64,000 nucleotides of DNA from Tolypothrix sp. PCC 7910 (GTDB taxonomy: Bacteria; Cyanobacteriota; Cyanobacteriia; Cyanobacteriales; Nostocaceae), in NCBI RefSeq assembly GCF_011769525.1, contig NZ_CP050440.1, positions 621,501 to 685,500 of the forward strand, in the 5' to 3' direction. Of the stretch, positions 28,010-36,698 are shown one piece after another. The notes under the pieces were generated by a model. It searched no databases. It had not been told where the DNA came from and saw nothing but the letters and a program-made list of their open reading frames with translations. The translations under genes were made by a program, and so were the position numbers. The first letter of the stretch is position 1. The number at the start of each line of letters is the position of its first letter.

Positions 28010-28323
28010 GGACTGGAGAGAAAGAGTTTTGTGGGTTCTTGCAAAGATGGGGAATTGATAACTAAACAGTTAAAAATAATATGAATTATGAATATGAATT
28101 ATTAAATATTAAGTTATAAAATAAACCTTAAATTTTCTGTTGTGAGGCGTTTACCGTAATGCAAGATTTTCACAAATTTGCTGCATTAAAAGTAGAGTTT
28201 AAGCATCTTACATAGGTTTGATATTTTAGGCTGTTGGCTTACTTTAAAATAAAGTGATGTTACACCTTTTCTTGAAAGTACGCATTACTATTGAAATCAA
28301 ACAAGAGAAAATCGGTGTGTCAC
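28010..28323. other. Intergenic region before thioredoxin
   Basis: About 310 AT-rich bases with no gene. The thioredoxin promoter is probably here. TTGAAAGTACGCATTACTATTG near 28271-28292 is AT-rich, but I cannot assign -35 and -10 boxes with confidence. Confidence 0.4.
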
Positions 28324-28641
28324 ATGGCTACTAAAAAACAATTCAACAGCTTTGAAGAAATGTTGAGCGATTCTGATGTACCTGTTTTGGTAGATTTTTA
28401 TGCGGACTGGTGTGGCCCTTGTCAGATGATGGTGCCAATTTTGGAACAGGTGAATGCCCAATTAAAAGACCGTCTAAGGATCGTGAAGATAGATACAGAA
28501 AAATATGCAGAGTTAGCAACCAAGTATCAAATTTACGCCTTACCCACCCTAATGTTGTTTAAGCAAGGTCAACCAGTAGACAAAATTGAAGGTGTAATGC
28601 AAGCACCGCAATTAGTTCAACATCTGCAAACTAAGCTTTAG
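28324..28641 (+). CDS. trxA: Thioredoxin
   Basis: 105 residues from the ATG at 28324. An upstream non-ATG start at 28291 would add 11 residues unlike the family. The active site is ADWCGPCQMMVP (two Cys at about 31 and 34), with the cis-proline in YALPTLMLF. The length fits m-type bacterial thioredoxin, which reduces disulphides in target enzymes using electrons from ferredoxin or NADPH thioredoxin reductase. It is a single gene; heptamer repeats follow its stop. Confidence 0.93.
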   Translation: MATKKQFNSFEEMLSDSDVPVLVDFYADWCGPCQMMVPILEQVNAQLKDRLRIVKIDTEKYAELATKYQIYALPTLMLFKQGQPVDKIEGVMQAPQLVQHLQTKL

Positions 28642-28795
28642 GGCATGGGGCATTGGGTAATGGGTAATGGGTAATTGGTAATTGGGTGTTTGATGTTTCT
28701 CCCTCATACCCTCATCCCCCTCATATCCCTCATCCCCAGTCCCCAGTCCCCAGTCCCCAATCCCCAGTCCCCAGTCCCCAATCCCCAGTCCCTAC
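28642..28795. repeat. Heptamer repeats between thioredoxin and prmA
   Basis: Two blocks: GGGTAAT/TGGTAAT units at about 28645-28690 and a run of about nine CCCCAGT/CCCCAAT heptamers at about 28734-28795. The second run reaches the end of the convergent prmA gene. Confidence 0.85.
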
Positions 28796-29712
28796 GACCG
28801 TCGCACATTCAAGCAACACCATTCTTTCTTCTTCCACAAAGTAGCAATCACCCAGCCGTGTTGTTCTAATGCATCAGCTACGGCTTTAGATTGCTCAAGT
28901 AAAATACCGCTGAAGATTGCCCAAGTGCTAGGTTTGGTAATTGCGGTGATTTCGGGAACTAATTCGATAATTACGTCAGCTAAAATGTTGCAGACGATGC
29001 CATCTACTGGTGCTTCAATCAGTTTTTTGAGGATGTCTACGCTACCTTCTGCTGGGATCAAGCGTTTTGGGCTGATGTCGTTGAGGGCGCGATTGCTGAA
29101 GGTGGATTGCACTGCTAACGGGTCATTATCCACTGCATAGACTTTTTCTGCCCCTAGTAGGACTGCGCCAATGGATAGGATGCCAGAACCACAACCAATA
29201 TCCGCAATAACTATAGGTTCTTTCTCAGGTTCTGAATTTACAAATGATTTAGGTAATTCACTCAACCGCATTTCCAGAGATTCCAAGCACAACTGAGTTG
29301 TGGCATGGTTGCCCGTGCCAAATGCTACACCAGGGTCGAGGCGAATTACTAAGCGGTCTGTGAATTCTGGGAATGGTAGCCATGCAGGATTAATTAAAAA
29401 GCGATCGCCTATTTCCTCTGGTTGCCAATATTGCTTCCAGCTAGTGGCCCAATCTTCTTCGTCAATTAACTGCCAATTTAAAGTCGGTTCTGATAACCCT
29501 ACACACAGAGAATCTTGACGTAACCAAAGTGATAGCGCTGCCAAATCTAACAAATCTACCTGAAATTCTGGTAAATAAGCCCTGACGAGTGAAGACTTGC
29601 CTTTACTTTCAATTGCTGTTCCACGACAGCCAAAATTTTCCAGTCGCCAAAAGATTGTATCTTCTAGGTCTGGTTCACATAATATCTGTAATTCCCACCA
29701 GGTGTTTGCCAT
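28792..29712 (-). CDS. prmA: Ribosomal protein L11 methyltransferase
   Basis: 306 residues. It transfers methyl groups from SAM to ribosomal protein L11. The N-terminal substrate-recognition domain ([18 protein letters not shown]) is followed by the Rossmann methyltransferase domain with motif [17 protein letters not shown] at about 170-185 and the catalytic-region motif [25 protein letters not shown] is the typical PrmA motif. The gene is 84 bases downstream of serA on the same strand, so the two may share a transcript. Full length. Confidence 0.94.
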   Translation of the reverse strand: MANTWWELQILCEPDLEDTIFWRLENFGCRGTAIESKGKSSLVRAYLPEFQVDLLDLAALSLWLRQDSLCVGLSEPTLNWQLIDEEDWATSWKQYWQPEEIGDRFLINPAWLPFPEFTDRLVIRLDPGVAFGTGNHATTQLCLESLEMRLSELPKSFVNSEPEKEPIVIADIGCGSGILSIGAVLLGAEKVYAVDNDPLAVQSTFSNRALNDISPKRLIPAEGSVDILKKLIEAPVDGIVCNILADVIIELVPEITAITKPSTWAIFSGILLEQSKAVADALEQHGWVIATLWKKKEWCCLNVRRS

Positions 29713-29718
29713 ATTTCA

Positions 29719-29796
29719 AGTATGAAGTGTGAAGGATAAAGGATGAAATTATTTCCAGTTCAACCTACAACCTTCATCCTTCATCCTTCATCCTTT
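29719..29796. repeat. TTCATCC heptamer repeats between serA and prmA
   Basis: Three to four TTCATCC heptamers at about 29772-29796 and inverted forms (GAAGGAT, AAGGATG) at about 29729-29746, which can pair into a long hairpin between the two minus-strand genes. Confidence 0.75.
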
Positions 29797-31377
29797 TTAG
29801 AGTGTTACTGTATAAGCGTCCCGAATGCCTGGTACTTTGGTAATCTCATCCAAAATGCCCTCTGGTAAGGGATCATCGATGCTGAGAGCCATGACTGCAT
29901 CACCACGGACGATTTTGCGACCTACCTGCATACTGGCAATGTTGACATTAAAACTGCCCAGTAGGGAACCGAGTTTACCAATGATACCTGGCATATCGCG
30001 GTGCAGGGTAAACAGCATATATTTGCTCGGGGGGACATTAATGGGGAAACCATCAACGTCAGTCAGGTGAATTTCTTTGTCACCTAACAAAGCACCGGTG
30101 ACAGAGTGAGTTCCTAAAGTACCTGTCGCTTCTAAATGCAAGGAACCTGCATAGTCACGTACAGAGGCATCTCTGGTTTCAATCACCCGAATTCCCCGTT
30201 CTTTAGCCTCAATGCTGGCATTGACGTAATTTACTCGTTCCCGCAGTGCTTGGTATAGAAGTCCTTTTAGGGATGCTACCACTAAAGGCTGACTTTTGTT
30301 CGTTGCCAGTTCACCTTGCAGTCTGATGTTGAGTAATTCTACTCGTCCACCTGCTAGCTGTCCTACGAGATTACCCAAGGTTTCTGCTAGCTGCATATAG
30401 GGTTTGAGTTCTTCCAAGACATCGGGGCCGAGTCCGGGAATATTCACAGCTGAACGTGCGGGTAATCCTAAGAGGACATCGCGAATTTGTTCAGCCACAT
30501 CAATCGCCACATTCACTTGTGCTTCCGCAGTGGATGCTCCCAAGTGGGGGGTGAGGATCATTTCTTTACCGAGCGATCGCAAATCCGATTCGCCTAATGG
30601 TTCAGACTCGAATACATCTAAGGCTGCACCAGCTATTTTACCTTCTTTGATTGCCGCCGCTAAAGCTGCTTCATCAATAATGCCACCACGGGCACAGTTA
30701 ATAATCCGGGCAGTAGGTTTCATCTTTGCCAAGGTTTTGGCATTGATTAAATGGGCTGTTTCTGAAGTTTTGGGGATGTGTAAGGTGATGTAGTCTGCTT
30801 GCTGGATCAGCAAATCTAAATCAACTAATTGACAGCCAATTTGTTCAGCTCGTTCTGTAGAGATGAAGGGATCGTAACCTAACAATTTCATTCCCATCGC
30901 CTTAGCTACAGCCGCGACGTGGGAACCAATTTTACCCAACCCAACAATACCGAGAGTTTTTTTGTAAACTTCTGCGCCGACAAAAGTTTTGCGATCCCAC
31001 TCACCTTTTTTCACCGAGACATTTGCATCGGGGATGTGACGAGACAAAGCCAACATCATTGCGATCGCGTGTTCGGCTGCTGCGATCGTGTTACCTTCAG
31101 GAGAATTGACAACCACAATCCCGTGGCGTGTGGCAGCGGGGACATCCACATTATCCACACCTACACCAGCACGACCGATAATTTTTAACTGCGTGCCGGC
31201 TTCAATAATTTCTTGGGTGACGCGTGTACCCGAACGAATCATCAGCGCATCGTACTCACCAATAATTTCTATCAGTTCTGCTGGTTTTAAACCTGTTTTG
31301 ACATCAACTGTTGCTACTTGCGAGAGAATGTCAATTCCAGCCTGGTCAATAGGATCGGAGACAAGAACCTTGGACAT
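29797..31377 (-). CDS. serA: D-3-phosphoglycerate dehydrogenase
   Basis: 526 residues, first step of serine synthesis (3-phosphoglycerate to phosphohydroxypyruvate with NAD). The substrate-binding domain at the N-terminus (KVLVSDPIDQAGIDIL) surrounds the NAD domain (LGIVGLGKIGSHVA at about 142-155). Catalytic residues are in INCARGGIIDE and the His in TPHLGAST. The long form has an intervening domain (about 320-445) and a C-terminal ACT domain (about 450-526, MLFTLHRDMPGIIGKLGS), as in other cyanobacteria. Complete. Confidence 0.95.
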   Translation of the reverse strand: MSKVLVSDPIDQAGIDILSQVATVDVKTGLKPAELIEIIGEYDALMIRSGTRVTQEIIEAGTQLKIIGRAGVGVDNVDVPAATRHGIVVVNSPEGNTIAAAEHAIAMMLALSRHIPDANVSVKKGEWDRKTFVGAEVYKKTLGIVGLGKIGSHVAAVAKAMGMKLLGYDPFISTERAEQIGCQLVDLDLLIQQADYITLHIPKTSETAHLINAKTLAKMKPTARIINCARGGIIDEAALAAAIKEGKIAGAALDVFESEPLGESDLRSLGKEMILTPHLGASTAEAQVNVAIDVAEQIRDVLLGLPARSAVNIPGLGPDVLEELKPYMQLAETLGNLVGQLAGGRVELLNIRLQGELATNKSQPLVVASLKGLLYQALRERVNYVNASIEAKERGIRVIETRDASVRDYAGSLHLEATGTLGTHSVTGALLGDKEIHLTDVDGFPINVPPSKYMLFTLHRDMPGIIGKLGSLLGSFNVNIASMQVGRKIVRGDAVMALSIDDPLPEGILDEITKVPGIRDAYTVTL

Positions 31378-32047
31378 GATTACTTTGTTTAAAGCTACAA
31401 GTTTTGCTGCACAAGACTTTTTAGTTTAGTCTTTATCCGTTGCAATTCAGCAAAAATTCTTTATTGTAATATCAACTTATCCTTACACTGACACCTCGCA
31501 CTGAGGGTATGTATCAGTTACAAGGCTGATATGGCGCTGCTGCCAAATGTGCTGAGTGCTGAGTTGCAAGTCAGAATATACTCTTCTACCTACACCTCTG
31601 CTTCTGTTTTCTCACCTTGTCCCTTGTTGATGCTAGGTGCTGAGTTTCAGAATTTGAATTGATTGTTACTGCCTCCTATATTTAAATATCAGTGACTGTT
31701 CGTGCCACCTTTGGGTAAATATAAACCATGAATAGGGGACAGCATAGATATATTTATTAATCGTTAAGAGTTATTTGTATTTCTTTGGCGGTATGCAGTG
31801 GCTAAGGAATATCACTTGCGGTTGAATTCATCCACAGCAAGATAGTACTGTTGAGTATCACTTTATTACTGTCAGGGTGGTGCGTAGGCGTAGCCCTTTC
31901 TATGGATAAATTTGACTGAATTTAGCGGGACTTAAATACCCAAATTTTTGAAAAAGTCGGGTATTTAGGCAGCAAAGTTTGCTTAAGTAAGTGCTGTTCG
32001 ATTGTAGATATCGGTTACTTGACCTTTCCTTAGATTTCTCCATGCTG
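31378..32047. other. 670-base intergenic region
   Basis: No gene supported on either strand. It contains the serA promoter side and the end of the WD40 kinase gene. A near-inverted repeat around 31926-31973 (GGGACTTAAATACCC ... GTCGGGTATTTAGGC) may be a terminator for the minus-strand kinase gene. Confidence 0.45.
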
Positions 32048-34096
32048 CTATTCCGGGACTCGCCAAATTTTAACTGTCTTATCCTTACTCCCACTCACTA
32101 GAGTCTTACCATCGGGGCTAATGGCTACGGTATAAACTAAATCACTATGCCCAGTGAGAGTAGTTTTTAAAGCTCCAGTTTGTAAGTTCCAAATTTTAAT
32201 AGTATTATCCCAACTACCAGTGGCAAGAGTCTGCCCATCCGGGCTAATTGCTACAGAACTCACTGCATAGCGGTGTTCAGTGAGGGTGTTTTTTAAGTCC
32301 CCAGTTTGTAGATTCCAAATCTTAATTGTCCTGTCGTAACTTCCACTAACTAAAGTTTTTCCATCTGGGCTAATTGCAACAGCAAAGATAACATCTTTGT
32401 GACCAGTAAGAGTATTTTTTAACTCCCCAGTTTGCAGATTCCAAATCTTGATAGTGCTGTCTGCACTCCCACTTGCTAGAGTTTGCCCATCTGAGCTAAT
32501 TGCAAGAGCCATCACTGAATTATTGTGTCCATTGAGAATATTTTTCAACTCTCCAGTTTGTAAATTCCAAATCTTAATTTTATTATCTCCACCACCACTT
32601 ACTAAATTTTGTCCATCTGGACTAATAACAACCGAATTAACCCTTGCTTCGCTTCTTGGAAGAGTTGCTTTCAATGTACCTGTAGGCAAATTCCAAATTT
32701 TGATAGTGCCATCTTTGCTAGCACTAACTACAGTTTTACTATCAGGGCTAATAGCAACTGAATTAACTACATTAGAATGCAGGGTAAGAGTTGTTTTTAA
32801 CTCACCAGCTTTTAGGTTCCAAATCTTGATACTTTTATCAGCACTGCCACTAACTAAAGTTTCGCCATCGGCACTAATAGCTAGAGAATTAACCCACTCA
32901 GTATGTGCAATTAAACTATTAGCTAATGCAAGTTTTTCGTAAGCAATTGTATGAGTTAATAGAGGTTTACGAACTTGCCAAACTCCATATCCTCCCAAAC
33001 TTAGTAACAAAATAGCGCCACTGAGCAACAATGGTATTTTGAAATGCTGTTTTGGTTTAGCTAAATCTACTACTGTTGGAGAAGTTATTTCCCCTTTCCT
33101 CTGGATTGATACTAGCGGTTGGTAAGCTACCGTTGCTGGAAGTTGCTGTGGTGTAGAGACTGGCCGAGGATGAGCCACTGTAGCTGGCATTTCTGAAGAG
33201 GAGCGCACATCATTAATATCTTGTAATACTGCTGCTGCTGATTGATATCTTTCCTCGTAGTTTGGTTGCAGTAACTTATCTAAAATTATCGCCAACTGTG
33301 GACTTACTGATTGCTGCGAATGCTGTCGCCAATTAGCAACCCAGCCATAGCCTTGTTGCTTCCATAATTCCCAAGGCGCAACACCAGTTAAAAGATGAAA
33401 ACAAGTAGCACCTAAACTATATAAATCACTAGCTGGGTATACTTGTCCATCTTGCATTTGTTCTAAGGGAGCATAACCAAAAGAACCGATGGTTGTTCCT
33501 TGTTGAGTCATGACAGTTTCACTCAACTGTTTAGAAGCACCGAAATCTATCAGAATGATATTTCCCTTAGTTGCTGATAATTTACGCCGGAGAATATTTT
33601 GCGGCTTGATATCTCGGTGAATCACCTTTTGTTGGTGAACTGTTGTTAGAATATTTAATAACTCAAGCAATAATTCTCGAATCTTCTGCTCATTAAAAGT
33701 ACCTTGCTGTTGTAATTCATCCAGTAAATTCTCCCCATCAATAAACTGCTGCACTAAATACAAACGCTGATTTTGTTCAAAATATGCCAATAGCGTTGGG
33801 ATTTGCGGATGTTCTCCCAATTGTTGTAAACGTCTTGCTTCTTGTTCAAATAATTCTGTTGCCTTTTGTAGTGCGCCAGTTCCCTGGATCTGCGGTGCAA
33901 ACTGCTTAATCACACAGAGTTCATTAAACTTTTCAACGTCTTCAGCCAGATAAGTTTTACCGAATCCTCCACTACCAAGTACACGGATAGGACGATAGTG
34001 TCGTAATACAACCAAAGGAACGCCACAGTTTGAACAAAACTCTGTACCATCCGGGTTTGGAGGATTATGGCAAGAAGAATTGAGGCAACATATCAT
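32048..34096 (-). CDS. Serine/threonine protein kinase with zinc ribbon, membrane helix and WD40 propeller
   Basis: 682 residues. The N-terminal zinc ribbon has four cysteines (CCLNSSCHN and FCSNCG, about 1-27). The kinase domain covers about 33-300: glycine loop LGSGGFGKTYLAED, catalytic loop VIHRDIKPQNIL, DFG in LIDFGASKQ and APE-like APLEQM. A proline-rich linker leads to a single membrane helix (about 352-372). Seven WD40 repeats follow (about 388-682) with DGKTLVSGS and IKIWNLQTGELK patterns. The kinase is in the cytoplasm and the propeller is probably on the other side of the membrane. This architecture is common in filamentous cyanobacteria. Substrates are unknown. Confidence 0.93.
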   Translation of the reverse strand: MICCLNSSCHNPPNPDGTEFCSNCGVPLVVLRHYRPIRVLGSGGFGKTYLAEDVEKFNELCVIKQFAPQIQGTGALQKATELFEQEARRLQQLGEHPQIPTLLAYFEQNQRLYLVQQFIDGENLLDELQQQGTFNEQKIRELLLELLNILTTVHQQKVIHRDIKPQNILRRKLSATKGNIILIDFGASKQLSETVMTQQGTTIGSFGYAPLEQMQDGQVYPASDLYSLGATCFHLLTGVAPWELWKQQGYGWVANWRQHSQQSVSPQLAIILDKLLQPNYEERYQSAAAVLQDINDVRSSSEMPATVAHPRPVSTPQQLPATVAYQPLVSIQRKGEITSPTVVDLAKPKQHFKIPLLLSGAILLLSLGGYGVWQVRKPLLTHTIAYEKLALANSLIAHTEWVNSLAISADGETLVSGSADKSIKIWNLKAGELKTTLTLHSNVVNSVAISPDSKTVVSASKDGTIKIWNLPTGTLKATLPRSEARVNSVVISPDGQNLVSGGGDNKIKIWNLQTGELKNILNGHNNSVMALAISSDGQTLASGSADSTIKIWNLQTGELKNTLTGHKDVIFAVAISPDGKTLVSGSYDRTIKIWNLQTGDLKNTLTEHRYAVSSVAISPDGQTLATGSWDNTIKIWNLQTGALKTTLTGHSDLVYTVAISPDGKTLVSGSKDKTVKIWRVPE

Positions 34097-34139
34097 ACAC
34101 GTAAGTTTAAGGACACATGGAGTAATTATCGCTTACGCA

Positions 34140-34345
34140 TTAGGGATTGAGAATTTTAGATTTTAGATTTTGGATTTTAGATTTAAATCTAATCTAAAAG
34201 ACGCTCGCGGACTCGCTCTAAGCGTTGGCGCAGCCTCTCGCAGAGAAGGCTTTACGCTGCGCTATCGCAAATCCGTCTTGAAAAGTTTGCTCAACGGGGG
34301 GAGCCCCCGCACGCAACTTTTCGCAAAATCCAAAATTGAATTGCT
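34140..34345. repeat. Compound dispersed repeat with several inverted segments
   Basis: ATTTTAG heptamers (about 34152-34185) lead into a GC-rich block of nested inverted repeats: CCTCTCGCAGAGAAGG, ACGCTGCGCTATCGC, and an outer pair GAAAAGTTTGCT ... GCAACTTTTC around GGGGGGAGCCCCC (about 34277-34325). The open frame here is in low-complexity repeat and I do not treat it as a gene. It looks like a Nostoc-type small dispersed repeat cluster. Confidence 0.7.
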
Positions 34346-34453
34346 CCCTACCTCTCTGTTTGCATAGCGATTGGTTATTTGTTTAATTGCAAGCCCCTAG
34401 TCCCTAACCCCTACAAATCGCTATAATTCTTGTGAGTTTTGGGAAAATCAGCC

Positions 34454-35191
34454 ATGTTAAACTACAACCTGCCGAGGTACTTGCCTTCTGCTGAAGAATT
34501 GCCCGACTCTGACGATACACCTGTGGATAATGAACTGCAAGAATTAATACCAGGCTTATTAAAAGCAATACTGCTGATTCTTTGGTCAGAACGCATGGAC
34601 TGGTTCTTTGGCGTAGATATGGGTATTTATCATCACCCAGATGAACCGCCCATTGTACCCGATGGCTTTCTGAGCGTAGGAGTAGAGCGTTTTTATGATG
34701 AAGAATTACGTCCCAGTTATGTGCTTTGGGAAGAAAATGTTCTACCTACTTTAGTGCTAGAGGTAGTTTCCCAAACTTATCGCAAAGAATACACTACTAA
34801 ATTACAGCAATATGCAGAATTAGGCGTACTTTACTATGTAATTTATGCTCCTCGCCGTCGTCGCAAAGCGCGTTTAGAAGTATATAAGTTAGTTAATGGT
34901 ACTTATGAATTGCAAGCAGGAAACCCTATTTGGCTACCAGAAATCGGTTTAGGAATTGGTTGCGAACGGGGAAATTATTCCGGTGTAACGCGGGAATGGA
35001 TGTATTGGTACGACGCGCAAGGAAAGCGTTATCCTACGCCAAAAGAACAGATTCTACAAGAAGCTCAACGCGCGCAGCAAGCAGAACAAATGGCTCAACA
35101 AGCAGAGCAACGCGCTCAACAAGCAGAACAGCGCGCTCAACAATTAGCAGAAAGATTAAGAGCGCTGGGTATAGACCCTGATGAGCAATGA
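34454..35191 (+). CDS. Uma2-family protein (PD-(D/E)XK nuclease fold)
   Basis: 245 residues from the ATG at 34454 (an upstream in-frame start at 34439 is less likely). The Uma2/DUF820 fold covers about 20-190: PIVPDGFLSVGVERF, LVLEVVSQTYRKEYTTK (E and K of the nuclease motif) and YYVIYAPRRRRKARLEVYK. The C-terminal 45 residues are a coiled-coil repeat of AQQAEQR units, encoded by near-identical 21-base repeats. Uma2 proteins are very numerous in filamentous cyanobacteria and have no settled role. A second one is cut by the window end at 63425. Confidence 0.85.
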   Translation: MLNYNLPRYLPSAEELPDSDDTPVDNELQELIPGLLKAILLILWSERMDWFFGVDMGIYHHPDEPPIVPDGFLSVGVERFYDEELRPSYVLWEENVLPTLVLEVVSQTYRKEYTTKLQQYAELGVLYYVIYAPRRRRKARLEVYKLVNGTYELQAGNPIWLPEIGLGIGCERGNYSGVTREWMYWYDAQGKRYPTPKEQILQEAQRAQQAEQMAQQAEQRAQQAEQRAQQLAERLRALGIDPDEQ

Positions 35192-35215
35192 CTATTACCA
35201 ATTACCAATTACCAA

Positions 35216-36139
35216 TCAAATAGATATCTTTTTAGGAATAACACTTCTCATCCCACTTTTAGCGCCTACAGCATCACCTTTGTAACGCGGGATGATATGG
35301 ATACTGGCGTGCATCATATTTTGACCTGCGGCTCGATTGATGTTGATTCCCACATTAAAGCCATCAGGATTAAATTCTACCTTGAGCATTTCTTGGACTT
35401 TGTTGACCATATACCAGCAAGCAGATTGTTCTTTAAAAGGTAGGTCAAAATAATTGCTTACATGGCGTTTAGGAATAACTAAGATATGTCCTTTGCTGAG
35501 AGGATAGCCATCGAAAATAGCGTAAGCAGTTGCAGATTCTGTTAATAGTTTTAAATGTGTATAGGGATTACAGAATAGACAATTATTTGTGGAATTGCGC
35601 TGGTGATTGTAATGCTGATATTCATAAAACTCCCGATTCTCATCTAAATAAATAGAATGGAAAGGAAGTTTGACAATACATTGATATGTGGGTTTTTTAT
35701 GAACGTAATGTTCTCTAAAACCTTCCTTTTTGATATCTCTTCTTACTGCATAATAAGCTTTACCTCCTGGCTTCAATAAATGTGCTACTTCCATGAGTAC
35801 GCTAGCTTGTTCTTCAGAAAACAACACATTTAATACGTAAAAGCAAATTATTGTATCGAATTTATCTTGAGGATATTGGTTAAAATAATAAGGGTCATAA
35901 CCTGTAATATCACAGCCTTTGTTACGCAATATTTTCACGTCATTACCAAAGCCACAGCCAAAATCTAATATTTTGCCTTGAAGCAGGTTTTGATTTAATA
36001 AATATTGTGCTGGAAATGACAAGCTAGTTCTTTCTATAGCGGTGAGATGGCTGAAGATATTTTTTTGCTGTTTCATGGAATTTCGCTGTTTCTGTCTTCT
36101 GCTGCTTCTCGGTTTCACTATTACGGAGACAGAAGGCAT
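35216..36139 (-). CDS. Fusion of a SAM methyltransferase and a HIT-family domain
   Basis: 307 residues. About 25-165 is a class I methyltransferase (motif I ILDFGCGFGNDV, then DTIICFYVLNVL and LLKPGGKAYYAV). About 185-300 is a HIT domain: a zinc-type CLFCNP, then AYAIFDGYPLSKGHILVIPKRHV, then the histidine triad region QNMMHASIHIIPRY. The usual triad is HxHxH with the middle His as nucleophile, but here it reads H-A-S-I-H, with Ser in the middle. The nucleotide hydrolase or transferase activity may therefore be lost or changed. An internal start at 36076 (MKQQKN) is possible. Substrate unknown. Confidence 0.82.
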   Translation of the reverse strand: MPSVSVIVKPRSSRRQKQRNSMKQQKNIFSHLTAIERTSLSFPAQYLLNQNLLQGKILDFGCGFGNDVKILRNKGCDITGYDPYYFNQYPQDKFDTIICFYVLNVLFSEEQASVLMEVAHLLKPGGKAYYAVRRDIKKEGFREHYVHKKPTYQCIVKLPFHSIYLDENREFYEYQHYNHQRNSTNNCLFCNPYTHLKLLTESATAYAIFDGYPLSKGHILVIPKRHVSNYFDLPFKEQSACWYMVNKVQEMLKVEFNPDGFNVGININRAAGQNMMHASIHIIPRYKGDAVGAKSGMRSVIPKKISI

Positions 36140-36325
36140 AAGAATAAGATAATTATTATACTCTTGGATTCAGAGGAAAGGATGGCTGGGGAAGCTGGAT
36201 AACAAAAGTATAATTACTAGGGCTTTTTGTAATAAACCTTAAAATTTTTTGCATATATTGCTGAACCGAAATATAGTTTTATTAAGGCAAGCTAGGTGTA
36301 GATTACTATATCAGTAGTGAGATCT

Positions 36326-36633
36326 ATGCCTCGCGAAAGACAAAAATCACGTATTTTAGAAAAGGCTCAATTAAGAACTTACGGACTCCATACGATTGAT
36401 CCGAACATTGATTTTGGAGAGATGAAACAGCTAATAGAGAAATTACGCAGTAAAATTCTGGCGACCTCTGCGAGAGAATGTTACTGGGAGTTGCCTTTAA
36501 ATAGGGTAAAGATAGCCACGAATATGAATTAGCAGGTGGTGTACGTACAAGTAAACGCGTCCGTAAAAGCACGGTTACCCGTTATAAGGTGGTCAAAGAA
36601 GAAACCTCGGCTGGGAAGCCGAAGAAGGCGTAG
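36326..36633 (+). pseudogene. Broken small gene, frameshifted and apparently internally deleted
   Basis: The N-terminal part is in the frame of the ATG at 36326 (MPRERQKSRILEKAQLRTYG ... DPNIDFGEMKQLIEKLR). The C-terminal part is in another frame at 36511-36633 (DSHEYELAGGVRTSKRVRKS ... KPKKA, then TAG). Both halves look like one conserved cyanobacterial small protein that I recall as longer, with a middle segment missing here. The two frames differ by 185 bases, which is not a multiple of three, and a TAG at 36502 blocks the second frame upstream. A remnant is the most likely reading. Confidence 0.55.
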
Positions 36634-36698
36634 GAATGGGGAATGGGAAGTTAGCATTTGTGCTTTCTTCCTCATCTCCGTCATCCCCGCCTCAGCCT

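Noticed and set aside
34170-34367. 65-residue reading frame upstream of the Uma2 gene
   Set aside because: It lies entirely in repeat DNA with strong inverted repeats and has no ribosome site.
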